A stretch of DNA of 64,000 nt from Pisciglobus halotolerans (GCF_900113675.1 NZ_FOQE01000005.1:42948-106947), one strand, 5' to 3'; numbered from the stretch's first letter, positions 37,232-47,952 are shown. Program-made: numbers and translations. Notes: generated from the letters alone by a model not told the origin.

Positions 37232-37771
37232 TTAAAATTCCTCTACGATGATGTTGTGGTTAGTGAATACGCAAATATCAGCAGCAATTTCTAAACTTTC
37301 TCTAGCAATTTGAGTTGCTGACAAATTTTCACCATGTCTTTTAAGGGCACGACCTGCTGATAAGGCGAAGTTTCCGCCTGAACCAATTGCGAGGATGCCA
37401 TCATCTGGTTGAATGACCTCACCATTACCAGAAACGAGCAACATTTCGTCTTTATTCATAACGATCAATAACGCTTCTAACTTCTGCATGGCTCTGTCTG
37501 TGCGCCATTCTTGAGCGAGTTCAACTGCAGCTCGTGTCAAATTACCTTTATATTGATTCAATTTACCTTCAAATTTTTCTTCCAATGTAAAAGCATCAGC
37601 CACGCTACCGGCAAAGCCTACGATGACTTCATCATTATAGATGCGGCGTACTTTCTTAGCGGTGCCTTTCATAATCACTTGTTCACCCATCGTGACTTGA
37701 CCGTCTCCAGCCATTGCACTTTTTCCATTATGTTGGATAGCAAATATTGTTGTAGAATGAAATTCTGTCAT
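37232..37771 (-). CDS. hslV: HslV (ClpQ) peptidase of the HslUV protease
   Basis: 179 residues, GGAGG before the ATG. Proteasome-beta-like N-terminal-nucleophile hydrolase: [24 protein letters not shown]. As in Bacillus ClpQ, a short extension (MTEFHS) precedes the conserved TT, so the active nucleophile may be the N-terminal Thr or Ser after processing. Forms a dodecamer capped by HslU. 49 nt upstream of hslU. Confidence 0.97.
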   Translation of the reverse strand: MTEFHSTTIFAIQHNGKSAMAGDGQVTMGEQVIMKGTAKKVRRIYNDEVIVGFAGSVADAFTLEEKFEGKLNQYKGNLTRAAVELAQEWRTDRAMQKLEALLIVMNKDEMLLVSGNGEVIQPDDGILAIGSGGNFALSAGRALKRHGENLSATQIARESLEIAADICVFTNHNIIVEEF

Positions 37772-37807
37772 GTTCTTTCCTCCATTCGGCTATTTGTCTT
37801 TCCCGTT

Positions 37808-38707
37808 TCAAGCACGGGGATGAAAATGCCGGTAATCTTTTTGTAAATGTTCTTTCGTGACATGCGCATAAATCTGTGTGGAAGACAAACTAGCATGTCC
37901 AAGCAGTTCTTGTACCGTTCGCATATCAGCCCCATTATTCAACAAGTGCGTAGCGAACGTGTGCCGCAGCATATGAGGATGGATATCAGAAGTCAAACTG
38001 CTTTTCTTAATGATCTGATTCAAAACATATTCAATACCAGCAGAAGTGATAGGATCACCATAATGATTGACAAATAAAAAAGGATGTTCTTTATGGTGCT
38101 TTTTCATCAATAGTGTACGTCCTTTTTCTAGGTAAGTTCTTAACGCTTCTGTTGCATAATGACCAAATGGCACATAGCGTTCTTTATTTCCCTTACCGTG
38201 AATCAACAGGACACTCATATCAAAATCAATATCATTCATTTCTATGTTACGACATTCACTAACGCGAATACCCGTACCATATAAAATCTCAAGCAAAGCA
38301 GCATTACGATGGTCTAAAGGAGAATCACCCTCGACAGCTTCAAATAATGCATCAAGTTCTTTTTCATAGAAAAACTTCGGTAGACGAAGCGTTTTCTTTT
38401 TCATTTGGACATAAGAAAATGGATTGCTTTCGACGATTTGGTTTCTTAATAAAAATTGATAAAAAGCCCGCAAACTTGAAATTTTTCTAGAAACAGAGTT
38501 GCGGCTCAATTGTTGTTCATTCAGCTCTCCTAAATAAATACGGACATCTTGGACAGTAACAGCTGTAAAAGATTCTTCCCCTGTGCGCTTTAAAAAAGAG
38601 GCAAAATATAAGATGTCTTCTTCATATGCTTTTTTGGTCAATATTGAATAATCACGTTCAGAAATAAGATAGTTTAAGAAAAAAGTCATCAACTCTTGAT
38701 TGTTCAA
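37808..38707 (-). CDS. xerC: Tyrosine recombinase XerC (CodV)
   Basis: 299 residues from a TTG at 38707, because GGAGGGG is six bases before it; an upstream ATG at 38725 lacks such a site and would give an atypical N terminus. N-terminal SAM-like DNA-binding domain and catalytic domain with the RKHRHY set: GTGIRVSE (R), [10 protein letters not shown] (K), [12 protein letters not shown] (HxxR), [15 protein letters not shown] (H and nucleophile Y). Resolves chromosome dimers at dif with a partner recombinase. Between topA and hslV. Confidence 0.94.
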   Translation of the reverse strand: MNNQELMTFFLNYLISERDYSILTKKAYEEDILYFASFLKRTGEESFTAVTVQDVRIYLGELNEQQLSRNSVSRKISSLRAFYQFLLRNQIVESNPFSYVQMKKKTLRLPKFFYEKELDALFEAVEGDSPLDHRNAALLEILYGTGIRVSECRNIEMNDIDFDMSVLLIHGKGNKERYVPFGHYATEALRTYLEKGRTLLMKKHHKEHPFLFVNHYGDPITSAGIEYVLNQIIKKSSLTSDIHPHMLRHTFATHLLNNGADMRTVQELLGHASLSSTQIYAHVTKEHLQKDYRHFHPRA

Positions 38708-38825
38708 AAAAACCCCTCCACTCATACGACAAAATAACTTTATCATATCAGCAAAGGGATTACAATCATTTGACCAAGTTTAACCAATTCTTAAAAGGTG
38801 CATCACTTCAAGGGTTTGACTCTAT

Positions 38826-40904
38826 TTATTTCTGAACAGCTTCCTTATATTCACAGTTGCTGCAAACCACTTGTTTTCCGCCTTTTGCTTTTTTCTCTAC
38901 CAAATAGTGATCACATTTAGGACAGTTACGGCCAATTGGTTTGTCCCATGAAATGAACTCACATTCAGGATAGCGGTCACAGCCATAGAAAATTCGGCCC
39001 TTTTTAGATTTTCGTTCAATCACTTGTCCTTTGCCGCAAGTTGGGCAAGTTACGCCGATTTCTTTGACGATTGCTTTAGTATTACGACATTCAGGGAAAT
39101 TGCTGCAAGCATAAAATTTACCGTATCTTCCCATTTTGATCACCATTGGATGCCCGCAAACATCACAATCAAAACCAGCTGGCTCATCTTTGATCTGGAT
39201 TTTTTCCATTTTTTCTTCTGCGATGGCTACCGTTTTTTCAAAAGGTTTGTAAAACTCGTCGATAACTTTGACCCAATCTTCTTTACCTGCTTCAACTTCA
39301 TCTAAGTCTTTTTCCATTTCGGCAGTAAAGTGAACATCAACGATTTGTGGGAAGAAATCACTGACCATTTGGTTAACGATCTCACCCAATTCAGTTGGTT
39401 CAAAACGCTTGCTTTGAAGTTTGACATAATATCTTCTTTGGATGGTATCGATCGTTGGTGCATACGTTGAAGGTCTTCCAACACCATTTTCTTCTAACGT
39501 ACGGATCAGCGTGGCTTCTGAAAAACGAGCTGGAGGCTGCGTAAAGTGCTGTTTAGGTTCAATGTCAACAGATTTTACTGTATCTCCTTTTTCCATTTCT
39601 GGCAGCATATTTTCTTTTTCTGTTTTTCCGTTATCTGTTCCTTCTATATAAACTTTTTGATAGCCGGCAAATTTTAATTTCTGTCCATTTGCTCTAAACA
39701 AAACTTGGTTTCGTTCTAAGTCAACCGTCATCGTGTCAAAAACAGCCGGCTTCATTTGGCTGGCAACAAAACGGGACCAAATCAATTGGTATAGCTTAAA
39801 CTGATCTTTGCTCAAATATTGTTTGATCTCTTCTGGCGTTCTAAACACACTGGACGGCCGTATCGCTTCATGGGCATCTTGCGCATTTTCAGCTTTTTTA
39901 CCTTTGCGTGGAGCAGCATTTGCAAAATTTTCTCCAAATGTATCGGTAATATATTGATGCACATCTTTTTTAGCACTGTCTGCGATTCGCGTAGAGTCCG
40001 TTCTCATATAGGTGATCAAACCTACTGACCCACCGCGTCCAAGTGAGATCCCTTCATACAATTGTTGAGCGATCATCATCGTTTTACGGGTTTTAAAGTT
40101 GATTTTGCGTGCTGCTTCCTGTTGCATAGAACTTGTGGTGAACGGCAGGGAAGGATTTCGTTTTCTTTCTTTTTTAGAAACTTTCACGACATCAAATTCA
40201 TCACCATCTAATTGTTGCAGCACTTGCTGAGCAGCCTGAGCATCTTTTAATGATGCTTTCTTTCCATTCAATTTGTAAAATGAAGCTTTAAATTTTTTCG
40301 TTCCTTTTTTGAAATTACCGTCGATCGTCCAGTATTCTTCTGGTTTGAAAGCTTTGATTTCTTGTTCACGGTCACAAACGAGCTTAAGTGCAGTTGATTG
40401 TACACGACCTGCACTTAGACCTTTTTTTACTTTCTTCCATAAAATAGGACTGATGGTATATCCTACCAATCGATCAAGAATCCGTCTAGCTTGTTGCGCA
40501 TCAACAAGATCCATGTTGATCGTACGCGGTTCTTTAAAGGCTCCTTTGACAGCCTCTTTTGTAATTTCATTAAAAACAACTCGATTTTTATCTTGGGTAT
40601 CGAGTCCAAGCAAGTAACATAAATGCCAAGCGATGGCTTCCCCTTCTCTATCCGGGTCGGCTGCCAAATAAACTTTATCCGCTTTTTTTGCATATTTTTT
40701 TAATTCTTTAATTAATGGACCTTTTCCTCTAATCGAGATATAGTCTGGTTGGTAGTCATTTTCTGTATCGATTGCCATGCGACTTTTTGGCAAATCACGA
40801 ATGTGCCCTAAACTTGCGACTACTTTGTAATTTCTACCTAAATACTTTTCAATCGTTTTTGCTTTGGCTGGAGATTCTACAATTACTAAATATTTATAAG
40901 CCAA
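38826..40904 (-). CDS. topA: DNA topoisomerase I
   Basis: 692 residues from a TTG at 40904 with AAGGGG nine bases upstream. TOPRIM domain at the N terminus ([33 protein letters not shown]), catalytic Tyr in [10 protein letters not shown] (about 305), and three C-terminal zinc ribbons: CDVCGHPM with [15 protein letters not shown] with [15 protein letters not shown] with CSNC. Relaxes negative supercoils. Promoter with TTGACA is upstream. In B. subtilis trmFO sits between topA and xerC; here it is absent. Confidence 0.97.
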   Translation of the reverse strand: MAYKYLVIVESPAKAKTIEKYLGRNYKVVASLGHIRDLPKSRMAIDTENDYQPDYISIRGKGPLIKELKKYAKKADKVYLAADPDREGEAIAWHLCYLLGLDTQDKNRVVFNEITKEAVKGAFKEPRTINMDLVDAQQARRILDRLVGYTISPILWKKVKKGLSAGRVQSTALKLVCDREQEIKAFKPEEYWTIDGNFKKGTKKFKASFYKLNGKKASLKDAQAAQQVLQQLDGDEFDVVKVSKKERKRNPSLPFTTSSMQQEAARKINFKTRKTMMIAQQLYEGISLGRGGSVGLITYMRTDSTRIADSAKKDVHQYITDTFGENFANAAPRKGKKAENAQDAHEAIRPSSVFRTPEEIKQYLSKDQFKLYQLIWSRFVASQMKPAVFDTMTVDLERNQVLFRANGQKLKFAGYQKVYIEGTDNGKTEKENMLPEMEKGDTVKSVDIEPKQHFTQPPARFSEATLIRTLEENGVGRPSTYAPTIDTIQRRYYVKLQSKRFEPTELGEIVNQMVSDFFPQIVDVHFTAEMEKDLDEVEAGKEDWVKVIDEFYKPFEKTVAIAEEKMEKIQIKDEPAGFDCDVCGHPMVIKMGRYGKFYACSNFPECRNTKAIVKEIGVTCPTCGKGQVIERKSKKGRIFYGCDRYPECEFISWDKPIGRNCPKCDHYLVEKKAKGGKQVVCSNCEYKEAVQK

Positions 40905-40969
40905 TAAAAAGTGCCCCTTTCAAATGAGCTTTTTGGTCCTTCTTTCTTTCAATGACGGAATCGTAAATC

Positions 40970-40999
40970 ATATTATGCCATTTGAATAGGGTTTGTCAA
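40970..40999 (-). promoter_or_regulatory. Promoter of topA
   Basis: On the minus strand a perfect TTGACA (40999-40994), then TAATAT (40975-40970) after 18 nt, or CATAAT after 16. Confidence 0.65.
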
Positions 41000-41161
41000 C
41001 CGCTCTGTTTTCTCTTTTTTTATTGATGGCTAGAAAAAGAACTGAAAAACAGGCCGCTTTATTCGGTGCCGAAGCTGATAAAATGCACGTTTGTTTGCTA
41101 TCTCACATGTTCGCTGAGTGTATGATTTAAGCAAACGAAAGTTTTTTATTTTTTCGTAGAT

Positions 41162-42037
41162 TTAACTTTCTTTTGAAAGATTTTGAAGAATGTCATTTAC
41201 AGTTGTTACACAAACTGCACCATGTTGAATGAGATCATTTGTTCCAACAGCAAAAGGATTGAAAATATCTCCTGGAATGGCAAATACTTCTCTTCCCTCA
41301 TTTAAAGCAGATTGAGCAGTAATCAAACTGCCGCTGCGGTACTTTGCTTCAATGACAAGTGTGCCTAAAGACAGACCGGCAATAATTCGGTTTCGCATTG
41401 GGAAATGCGCTCTTCTAGGTTTGGTTCCTGCTGGATATTCTGAAAGCAGTAGCTGATGTTGGGCGATTTCTTTTTGAAGTGAACGATTTTCAAATGGATA
41501 GTAGCAATCCAATCCTGTACCGATCACAGCAATCGTATGACCAGCATGAACGATCGTTTGCTGATGGACGAGTTGATCAATTCCTTTTGCTAATCCGCTG
41601 ACAAGCGTCAGATGATTCTGGACCAACTCAGGGACTAATGCTTTTACAACTGAGGTCCCATAAGTGCTATGCTCTCTTGCTCCGACAACAGAAAGTAAAT
41701 CATTTTGGAGTAAAGAGAGCTGTCCTTGATAAAATAAAATAACTGGCGGATCATAGATCTGTTTTAGATACTGAGGATATGCTGGGTCTAAAATCGTTAG
41801 CCATCCAATGCGCTTTTCTTGATGTTCTTTTAGTTTCTCTTCAAGCGGAAAGATTTGATAACTGTTTATAAATAATTCACGGTTTTTCCTTGTTAAACCA
41901 GCTTTTTGACAAAGATCTGTCAATGAACAGTAAGGATCATCTATTTTAATCGCTACCATCTGAAGAAGCTGGCCTGAGCGTACACCTTTGCACATCGCCA
42001 AGTGAAAAATGTCTTCTCTTAAATTTTCTAATAACAT
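41162..42037 (-). CDS. dprA: DNA-processing protein DprA (Smf)
   Basis: 291 residues. A Rossmann-like DprA domain: VVGAREHSTYG, LVSGLAKGIDQLVHQ, AVIGTGLDCYYPFENR and PMRNRIIAGLSLGTLVIEA. Binds incoming single-stranded DNA and loads RecA in natural transformation; also kept in non-competent bacteria. It sits between rnhB and topA, the usual smf-topA arrangement. GGGCTT-type ribosome site (AGAGGGC) before the ATG. Confidence 0.95.
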   Translation of the reverse strand: MLLENLREDIFHLAMCKGVRSGQLLQMVAIKIDDPYCSLTDLCQKAGLTRKNRELFINSYQIFPLEEKLKEHQEKRIGWLTILDPAYPQYLKQIYDPPVILFYQGQLSLLQNDLLSVVGAREHSTYGTSVVKALVPELVQNHLTLVSGLAKGIDQLVHQQTIVHAGHTIAVIGTGLDCYYPFENRSLQKEIAQHQLLLSEYPAGTKPRRAHFPMRNRIIAGLSLGTLVIEAKYRSGSLITAQSALNEGREVFAIPGDIFNPFAVGTNDLIQHGAVCVTTVNDILQNLSKES

Positions 42038-42191
42038 ATTAAGCCCTCTTTCTTAAACATATTCTTCTAAAGAATAGTTTACGCAAGAAAAAGGATTTTC
42101 ATTTTTTAAATGATTGTCTTTTGCTTTACATTGTCTTCAAATCTGTTTTGATGCTGTTAGCATAAAAAATGTGTGCAAAAAAGAAAAAGCC

Positions 42192-42234
42192 ATCACAAAA
42201 AAGAGTCGAGAACATCCTCTCAACTCTTTTTTGT
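42192..42234. terminator. Terminator after rnhB
   Basis: AAAGAGT-C-GAGA pairs with TCTC-A-ACTCTTT around a five-base loop; A-run and T-run on the two sides give bidirectional function. Confidence 0.82.
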
Positions 42235-42249
42235 CTTTGATAGGAATGG

Positions 42250-43047
42250 CTAAAACAATAAGGAGTGCTGAGCTTCACGCACAGGAGCAAAACTTAGGCG
42301 ATGGATAGGAGAAGGTCCTTGTTGCTTTAATCCAGCTAAATGTTCTTTTGTTCCATAACCGGCATTTTTGGTAAAACCATAACCAGGATAAGCTTTGTCA
42401 TAATCCATCATCATTCTGTCTCGCGTGACTTTTGCAATGATACTGGCAGCACCAATAGAAATGCTATGTGCATCCCCTTTAATGATTTTTTCTTGAGGAA
42501 TAGACAGCGGTAAACGCATAGCATCAATGAGCAAATGATCTGGCGTAATGGTTAGCTCTTCAACGGCTTGGATCATTGCTTTTTTAGAAGCTTCATAGAT
42601 ATTGATTTGGTCAATAACCCCTGCCGAGACAACTCCGATTCCGATAGCAATTGCTGCTTCTTTTATTTCTTGGAATAATTCCTCTCGTTTGACCGCTGAC
42701 AACTGTTTAGAGTCATTCACACCAAGGACATGAAAATCAGACGGTAAAACGATAGCTGCCGCAACAACTGGTCCAGCAAGTGGACCGCGCCCAACTTCAT
42801 CTATACCAGCAACATGCATTTTGCCAGTATCCCAGATCTTTTTTTCATACTGTAATCTTTCTTGAAACTGTTCTTCAGCCAATTGTTTTCTTTGCAGTTT
42901 TTTTTCCCATTGTGAAATAGCTTGGATCACACCTTTACGCGTATCCGAACGTAGGAGTGAAAAATGTGCATCTGATGGATCCGTCAAAGTTCCTAATAAT
43001 TGCTTCACTTCAGCTATTGTCATTTTCTTTTGTTGTTCGTTCGTCAT
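42250..43047 (-). CDS. rnhB: Ribonuclease HII
   Basis: 265 residues, AGAAGGGG before the ATG. Cleaves RNA in RNA-DNA hybrids and removes single ribonucleotides from DNA. Catalytic carboxylates are in [15 protein letters not shown] (D and E), LLIDAM (D) and the [12 protein letters not shown] segment (final D). The N-terminal 75 residues are the extra helical region usual in Firmicute RNase HII. The start lies 38 nt inside the end of rbgA, so they are coupled. Confidence 0.96.
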   Translation of the reverse strand: MTNEQQKKMTIAEVKQLLGTLTDPSDAHFSLLRSDTRKGVIQAISQWEKKLQRKQLAEEQFQERLQYEKKIWDTGKMHVAGIDEVGRGPLAGPVVAAAIVLPSDFHVLGVNDSKQLSAVKREELFQEIKEAAIAIGIGVVSAGVIDQINIYEASKKAMIQAVEELTITPDHLLIDAMRLPLSIPQEKIIKGDAHSISIGAASIIAKVTRDRMMMDYDKAYPGYGFTKNAGYGTKEHLAGLKQQGPSPIHRLSFAPVREAQHSLLF

Positions 43048-43900
43048 CTAAAGCCCCTTCTTTTGCTGGTACATCATCTAATGTAAATCGTCCCAATTTT
43101 CCACTGCGTATTTCATTGACGATCATTTCACTAGCACGGTCATAATCATCTTTAAAACCACGTTTCTCAGAAATTAGCATCAACAATGATGGATCGTCTA
43201 AAGTCAGGTCCTCTTCTGATAATCCATAACGCTCGATCAATGCATGAGGATAAGACGCTTTGAGCTCTTTAATACCATACAGGGCGATATTATCCATATG
43301 GAGCAGCGAATCTTTGATTGCGCCAGTTAAGGCTAATTTTTCTCCGACTAAAGGATCTTCAAATTTTGGCCATAAGATTCCTGGGGTATCTAGCAATTCG
43401 ATTTCTTTGCCAAATTTTAACCATTGTTGTGCTTTTGTTACGCCAGGTTTGTTCCCTGTTTTTGCAATATTTTTTTTGACCAATCGGTTGATCACGGTAG
43501 ATTTGCCGACATTCGGGATACCTATACTCATCGCTCGAATCGCACGTGGTTTCATTCCTTTTTCCGCCATACGCTCAAACTTAGGCTCCATTAATTTTTT
43601 TGCAACTTGAGTGATCTCTTTGATTCCTTTTCCCTCTTGAGCAACGATAGGCACAGCTGGAATTCCTTGTTGTTCAAAATAAGTTACCCATTGTTTTGTT
43701 TTATAGCTATCTGCTAGATCACTTTTATTTAAAATCAATATGCGAGGCTTTTGTTGAATGATCTCATCCAATATAGGATTTCTGCTTGAAGCTGGAATAC
43801 GAGCATCTACCAGTTCAAATACAATATCCACCATTTTTAATTTTTCTGTTACTTCTCTCCGGGCTTTCGCCATATGTCCCGGGTACCATTGAATCGGCAT
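43010..43900 (-). CDS. rbgA: Ribosome biogenesis GTPase RbgA (YlqF)
   Basis: 296 residues, AAAGGA before the ATG. Circularly permuted GTPase that acts late in 50S assembly: G4 LNKSD (about 59) precedes G1 GIPNVGKST (about 127) and G3 DTPG (about 172). N-terminal [12 protein letters not shown] and C-terminal ANTAR-like RNA-binding region are typical. In a lepB-rbgA-rnhB row on the minus strand. Confidence 0.96.
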   Translation of the reverse strand: MPIQWYPGHMAKARREVTEKLKMVDIVFELVDARIPASSRNPILDEIIQQKPRILILNKSDLADSYKTKQWVTYFEQQGIPAVPIVAQEGKGIKEITQVAKKLMEPKFERMAEKGMKPRAIRAMSIGIPNVGKSTVINRLVKKNIAKTGNKPGVTKAQQWLKFGKEIELLDTPGILWPKFEDPLVGEKLALTGAIKDSLLHMDNIALYGIKELKASYPHALIERYGLSEEDLTLDDPSLLMLISEKRGFKDDYDRASEMIVNEIRSGKLGRFTLDDVPAKEGALDDERTTKENDNS

Positions 43901-43937
43901 TTGTTCACGTCCTTTTTCTATTTAAACTTTTCATTTT

Positions 43938-44591
43938 TTATTGATCGATCTTCCCAAAATCACCTAATGGCCAAATGCGAAAGTTAGTCGTACCAACTAA
44001 TTCATCTGCGGAAACAAAACCAAATGAACGACTATCTTTAGAATTCAAACGGTTGTCTCCCATTACAAAATAGTCATCTTTTGGAACTTCTTGAATGCCC
44101 GTCAGCAAACTCAAGGAAAAATCTTCTGTGAAATTTTCCCATTCTTCTAAATGATACTGACTAGGATCTAAGTAATCTTCAGAATAGGCTTTTCCATTAA
44201 TATATAAGACATCATCACGAACTTCTACTGTGTCTCCTGGAAGTCCAATGACTCGTTTGATGTACTGTTTACCAGGATCATCTGGTGCATCAAATACTAC
44301 GATATCAAAGCGATCGATCGAAGACATCTTATTTAGGATCAAGCGATCTTGATGATGCAGAGTAGGAACCATAGAATCGCCATCTACGCTAACTGGTGCA
44401 AATACAAAATGACGAATAAGAAAAAAAACAAGGACAGCAGCACCAATATACAAAAGGGTACTTAACCACTCATTTCCCCTTGAACTTTGCGGCTGCTTAT
44501 TTTTTGGATCGTGTTTATCTCTTCTAGGTTCATAAGTGTTTTTCTTTGCTTCATTTGTCTCATTCAATTGATTTCCCTGCTTTCTTCCCAT
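43938..44591 (-). CDS. lepB: Type I signal peptidase, copy 1 (long N-terminal extension)
   Basis: 217 residues. A Lys/Asn-rich cytoplasmic tail of about 42 residues, one membrane helix (STLLYIGAAVLVFFLI) and an S26 serine protease domain: catalytic Ser in GDSMVPT, Lys in IKRVIGLPGD, and GDNRLNSKDSR. Its ATG follows the stop codon of the upstream lepB2 (TAG-ATG) with no clear ribosome site of its own, so it may depend on termination-reinitiation; a TTG eight codons in has AGGGA before it and is an alternative. Removes Sec signal peptides at the outer face of the membrane. Confidence 0.92.
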   Translation of the reverse strand: MGRKQGNQLNETNEAKKNTYEPRRDKHDPKNKQPQSSRGNEWLSTLLYIGAAVLVFFLIRHFVFAPVSVDGDSMVPTLHHQDRLILNKMSSIDRFDIVVFDAPDDPGKQYIKRVIGLPGDTVEVRDDVLYINGKAYSEDYLDPSQYHLEEWENFTEDFSLSLLTGIQEVPKDDYFVMGDNRLNSKDSRSFGFVSADELVGTTNFRIWPLGDFGKIDQ

Positions 44592-45134
44592 CTATTTTAT
44601 GATTCGGATTTGATCGAATGGATAATAAACCATGATCACTTCTCCAATGATTGCATCGGCTTTGATGGGACCAAAATAACGACTATCATTGCTCAGTCGT
44701 CGATTGTCTCCCATAACAAAGTATTCTCCTTTTGGAATGGTCATTTTGCCCGTCAAACTTTCAAGAGTAAAATCTGAGGTCCAGATTCCTCCCGCTTCTT
44801 TCACAAAAGCATTATCCAAAAATGGCTCGTCTATCGGCCGCTCATCAATATAAAGCTGGTCATTTTCAAACCGCAGATGTTCTCCTGGAAGACCGATCAC
44901 CCTTTTTACAAGCGGACGACCTGTTTCATCACGGAAAACCACGACATCAAACCGTTCAATAGAAGAAACGGTCTCTACGATCAGCTGATCGCTTTCATCA
45001 ATGGTCGGAATCATTGATGAACCACTAACAGAAATTGGTAGGAAGATAAAATTTCTCAAAATCAGTGTCAGCAATCCAGCGATGATAGCCGCTTTCAGCC
45101 AAACTTTTAACTTTTCCTTCCATTTCTCCTGCAT
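44592..45134 (-). CDS. lepB: Type I signal peptidase, copy 2
   Basis: 180 residues from the ATG at 45134 with GGAGAG seven bases upstream; the ATG at 45152 lacks one. Same fold as the neighbour: one membrane helix (AAIIAGLLTLILRNFIFL), Ser in GSSMIPT, Lys in VKRVIGLPGE, and GDNRRLSNDSR. The two enzymes are only partly alike outside the motifs and so may differ in preferred substrates. First gene of the lepB2-lepB1-rbgA-rnhB run; a MITE-like repeat begins 98 nt upstream. Confidence 0.92.
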   Translation of the reverse strand: MQEKWKEKLKVWLKAAIIAGLLTLILRNFIFLPISVSGSSMIPTIDESDQLIVETVSSIERFDVVVFRDETGRPLVKRVIGLPGEHLRFENDQLYIDERPIDEPFLDNAFVKEAGGIWTSDFTLESLTGKMTIPKGEYFVMGDNRRLSNDSRYFGPIKADAIIGEVIMVYYPFDQIRIIK

Positions 45135-45223
45135 TCTGATCTCTCCAAACACATCTTTTTATTTATCATACTAAAAAATGATCAGAATAACTATTTTTTT
45201 ATTTTTTGATACCGTTTTTTAGG

Positions 45224-45521
45224 ACTTTTTGGGTTCTACAATATTTAACGTTGGTCTGTAAAAAATCATTTTTTTAATGCTAAGCTCGTTAGAAACCAAT
45301 TTCTAGAAATTTCAGGAGGCGCATAGGGCTACTGATAGCCATGGAAAAAGATGCAATGTGAATCACTTAGTGTTAGGCTTTAGCCGTTAACACTAAGTTT
45401 GAAGCTTGCAAGCATTGAGACGCGATTTTCGGCTCAATGTGTTCTCATGGCTTTCCATCACTAGCCCATCGACCGTAAGAAATTTCTTTACCAACGTTAA
45501 AAGAGGAAGAACCACTTTTTG
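45224..45521. mobile_element. MITE-like repeat, copy B (282 bp) with perfect 8-bp target duplication
   Basis: The element (45232-45513) ends in the same terminal repeats as copies A and C and is flanked by identical ACTTTTTG on both sides (45224-45231, 45514-45521). It carries about 145 bp more than copy A: two oppositely oriented core fragments separated by large hairpins, including ACTTAGTGTTA / TTAACACTAAGT around GGCT/AGCC (about 45363-45398). It has no coding capacity. Ends like GGTTCTT and 8-bp duplications suggest mobilisation by an ISL3-type transposase in trans (inference). Confidence 0.85.
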
Positions 45522-45546
45522 ACAACCTGTACGCCTATCAATAGAC

Positions 45547-45594
45547 GAAAAAAGAGACTTTCTTTCACATCCATCCTGTGCAGAAAGTCTCTTC
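45547..45594 (-). terminator. Terminator after the CtpA-type gene
   Basis: Perfect 11-bp arms AGAGACTTTCT (45553-45563) and AGAAAGTCTCT (45582-45592), followed by TTTTTT on the minus strand. Confidence 0.88.
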
Positions 45595-45620
45595 CAGTCC
45601 ATTTCTAATGACGGTTTTTA

Positions 45621-47090
45621 TTAATGTTCTTGGAGGTAAAGCATCGCTGCTTCGTATTGCGTATCATTTTCTTCGATCTTCTTGCGCAAGTCATTCACTA
45701 GAGCAGAAGCTGTTTCCCCCGTTACGATACCGTCTTCTTTCAATTTATGATCACTTTGGAATTGTTTTACAGCAGCAACAGTTTCTCCATCATAGCTGCC
45801 ATCTGCCGTAGTAGTATATCCCAAAGCCTTCATGACAGATTCGAGATTCTTGACTTCATCAGATAGATCACCTTTTTGGTAGGTTTCAGCAGGGTTGATG
45901 ACCATCAATTCTGCATAATCAGGCAATTTCACTGTCTGATCTGGTTCAACGCCTTTTTCGTTGATCCATTCGCCTTTTGGTGTCAGCCACTTACCAATGG
46001 TCAGTTTTAATTCACTTTCATCTTCAAAGCTCAAAACAGATTGGACAGTTCCTTTACCAAAAGTTTTGGTTCCGATGATCGGGATTCCCGCAGATTCTTT
46101 TAAAGCTCCTGCTAAAATCTCAGATGCGCTGGCACTACCTTCATTGACAAGCAAAACAGAAGGTTCGTTGATTTTGAAGTCGCCATAAGTTTCATCATCT
46201 GCAAGGGTTGCAACTGGCTTTTCACCTTTTTCTTGTGTCTGAACAATGGTATCTCCATCTTCTAAGAACATGTTAGAGATCATGAGAGCTGTTTGCAATA
46301 ACCCGCCTGGATTGGAACGTACATCAAAAACAAAAGCTTTTGCGCCTTGGCTTCTTAAGTCGGTTACTGTCTGAACAAGTTCATCATAAGTTGGATCAGA
46401 AAAATTCGTAATCGTAATATGACCGATTGTTGCGTCTTTTTTATCTAATGTTCCATTGACTGTTTCGATCGGAATGGTATCTCGAACTACTTTAACTTCA
46501 AAGGTTTGACCGTTTCTTTGAATGGTTAAAGTAACGCTCGTGCCTTTCTCACCCCTGATATGTGAAACAGCTTCGTTCAACGTCATCCCAGTCAGCTCTG
46601 TATCATCTACCTTCAAAATAATATCATTCGGTTGTAAACCAGCTTTTTCAGCTGGAGAACCAGCGATTGGCGAAACGATTTGAACAAAGTCACCCTGTTT
46701 CATCACTTCTGCACCGATGCCTTCAAACGAAGCGTTGATGCTTTCGTTTAAGTCACTTGTTTCAGAAACGTTCATATAATCTGTATAAGGATCTCCCAAA
46801 GCTTTTGTCATTCCACTCAATGCACCTTCGATCAACTGATCTCCGTCAACTTTTTGGTAGTACCTTGACAAAATGGTTTGATAAACTGATTCAAGCTTAG
46901 CAAACTCGTCATTTTTAGTTTGAGAGGTAGCATTTTCTTGCTGAATAGCTGCTTCATCTACTTTTGCCTTTCCATTAGAAGATAGCCAAATCGTACCTCC
47001 GATAGAAAGTAAAGCCACTACAATAAGCGAAAGAAGATAAAGAGAAATCGGGACTTTTTTTTGCTGCTTTTTTTCAGGCTCGTCTTTCAT
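45621..47090 (-). CDS. S41 family C-terminal processing protease (CtpA-like)
   Basis: 489 residues, AAAGGAG before the ATG. N-terminal cytoplasmic Lys-rich piece and one membrane helix (about 16-35), PDZ domain (about 110-190, GDFVQIVSPIAGSPAEKAGL), S41 peptidase core with catalytic Ser in NEGSASASEI and Lys in TKTFGKGTVQ, then a C-terminal peptidoglycan-binding domain (about 405-470, AVKQFQSDHKLKEDG). Acts at the cell surface on misfolded or regulatory proteins. Gene order deoD then this gene, 48 nt apart. Confidence 0.93.
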   Translation of the reverse strand: MKDEPEKKQQKKVPISLYLLSLIVVALLSIGGTIWLSSNGKAKVDEAAIQQENATSQTKNDEFAKLESVYQTILSRYYQKVDGDQLIEGALSGMTKALGDPYTDYMNVSETSDLNESINASFEGIGAEVMKQGDFVQIVSPIAGSPAEKAGLQPNDIILKVDDTELTGMTLNEAVSHIRGEKGTSVTLTIQRNGQTFEVKVVRDTIPIETVNGTLDKKDATIGHITITNFSDPTYDELVQTVTDLRSQGAKAFVFDVRSNPGGLLQTALMISNMFLEDGDTIVQTQEKGEKPVATLADDETYGDFKINEPSVLLVNEGSASASEILAGALKESAGIPIIGTKTFGKGTVQSVLSFEDESELKLTIGKWLTPKGEWINEKGVEPDQTVKLPDYAELMVINPAETYQKGDLSDEVKNLESVMKALGYTTTADGSYDGETVAAVKQFQSDHKLKEDGIVTGETASALVNDLRKKIEENDTQYEAAMLYLQEH

Positions 47091-47138
47091 CAGATTCTCC
47101 TTTCATTTTTATCCTGTTTAACCAGTAGCATTATTCGG

Positions 47139-47852
47139 TTATTTATTCATCTTTAGAGCTGCTTCTAAAGCAATGACCATCATATCATTAAAAGTTGTTT
47201 GACGCTCTTCTGCGGTCGTTTCTTCTCCTGTCAATAAATGATCGCTGATCGTTAATACGGCTAGTGCTCTGCGATTATATTTGGCTGCTAGAGTATATAA
47301 TCCAGCGGCTTCCATTTCAACTGCCATCACACCATAATCAGCTAATTTCTTTTTATCCAATTCTTCGTTATAAAAGCGGTCAGCCGAAAGAACGTTGCCA
47401 ACACGGATGTGCATACCTTTTTCCATACCTGTTTCATACGCAGCTTTCAAAAGATCAAAGTCGGCGATCGGAGCGAAATGGACTTGGCCTTTAAAGGTAT
47501 TTTCAATAATGCTGGAATCTGTTGTCGCTGCTTGAGCCAATACAACGTCGCGGACGTGGATATCCGGCTTCATCCCGCCTGCTGTTCCAACACGGATCAA
47601 GTTTTGAACTTGATAAGCTTGTATTAATTCTTCGGCATAGATCATTATGGAAGGAATCCCCATTCCAGTTCCTTGGACTGAGATGCGTTGCCCTTTATAA
47701 GTTCCAGTATATCCAAGCATATTTCTCACTGTATTATACTGCTCTACATCTTCTAAAAAAGTATCAGCAATGTACTTCGCTCGCAATGGATCTCCAGGCA
47801 GCAAAACAGTTTCAGCGATCTGTCCTTCTTTAGCACCAATATGTGTACTCAT
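47139..47852 (-). CDS. deoD: Purine nucleoside phosphorylase, DeoD type
   Basis: 237 residues, AGGAGG before the ATG. Hexameric enzyme for reversible phosphorolysis of purine (deoxy)nucleosides; [24 protein letters not shown] and the base-binding ISDHLLTGE with the catalytic Asp. Salvages purines. It is not grouped with other deo genes here; cotranscription with the CtpA-type gene is likely. Confidence 0.96.
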   Translation of the reverse strand: MSTHIGAKEGQIAETVLLPGDPLRAKYIADTFLEDVEQYNTVRNMLGYTGTYKGQRISVQGTGMGIPSIMIYAEELIQAYQVQNLIRVGTAGGMKPDIHVRDVVLAQAATTDSSIIENTFKGQVHFAPIADFDLLKAAYETGMEKGMHIRVGNVLSADRFYNEELDKKKLADYGVMAVEMEAAGLYTLAAKYNRRALAVLTISDHLLTGEETTAEERQTTFNDMMVIALEAALKMNK

Positions 47853-47889
47853 CTTTCTTTCCTCCTAATTGTCTTTTTCCTTCTTCAGT

Positions 47890-47919
47890 AGTATAACATA
47901 GACGATCCCAAAGGACGAA
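47890..47919 (-). promoter_or_regulatory. Promoter of deoD
   Basis: Extended -10 TGT-TATACT (47898-47890) on the minus strand; weak TTCGTC at the -35 position. Confidence 0.45.
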
Positions 47920-47952
47920 AAACCTTTCCAACTATCAAGAAAAAAGTTTTTC

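Larger units (their letters stand above)
45153..45620. other. 468-nt gap with a MITE-like repeat and terminator
   Basis: Holds MITE copy B (45232-45513), its target duplications and the CtpA terminator. No other gene is seen. Confidence 0.7.
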
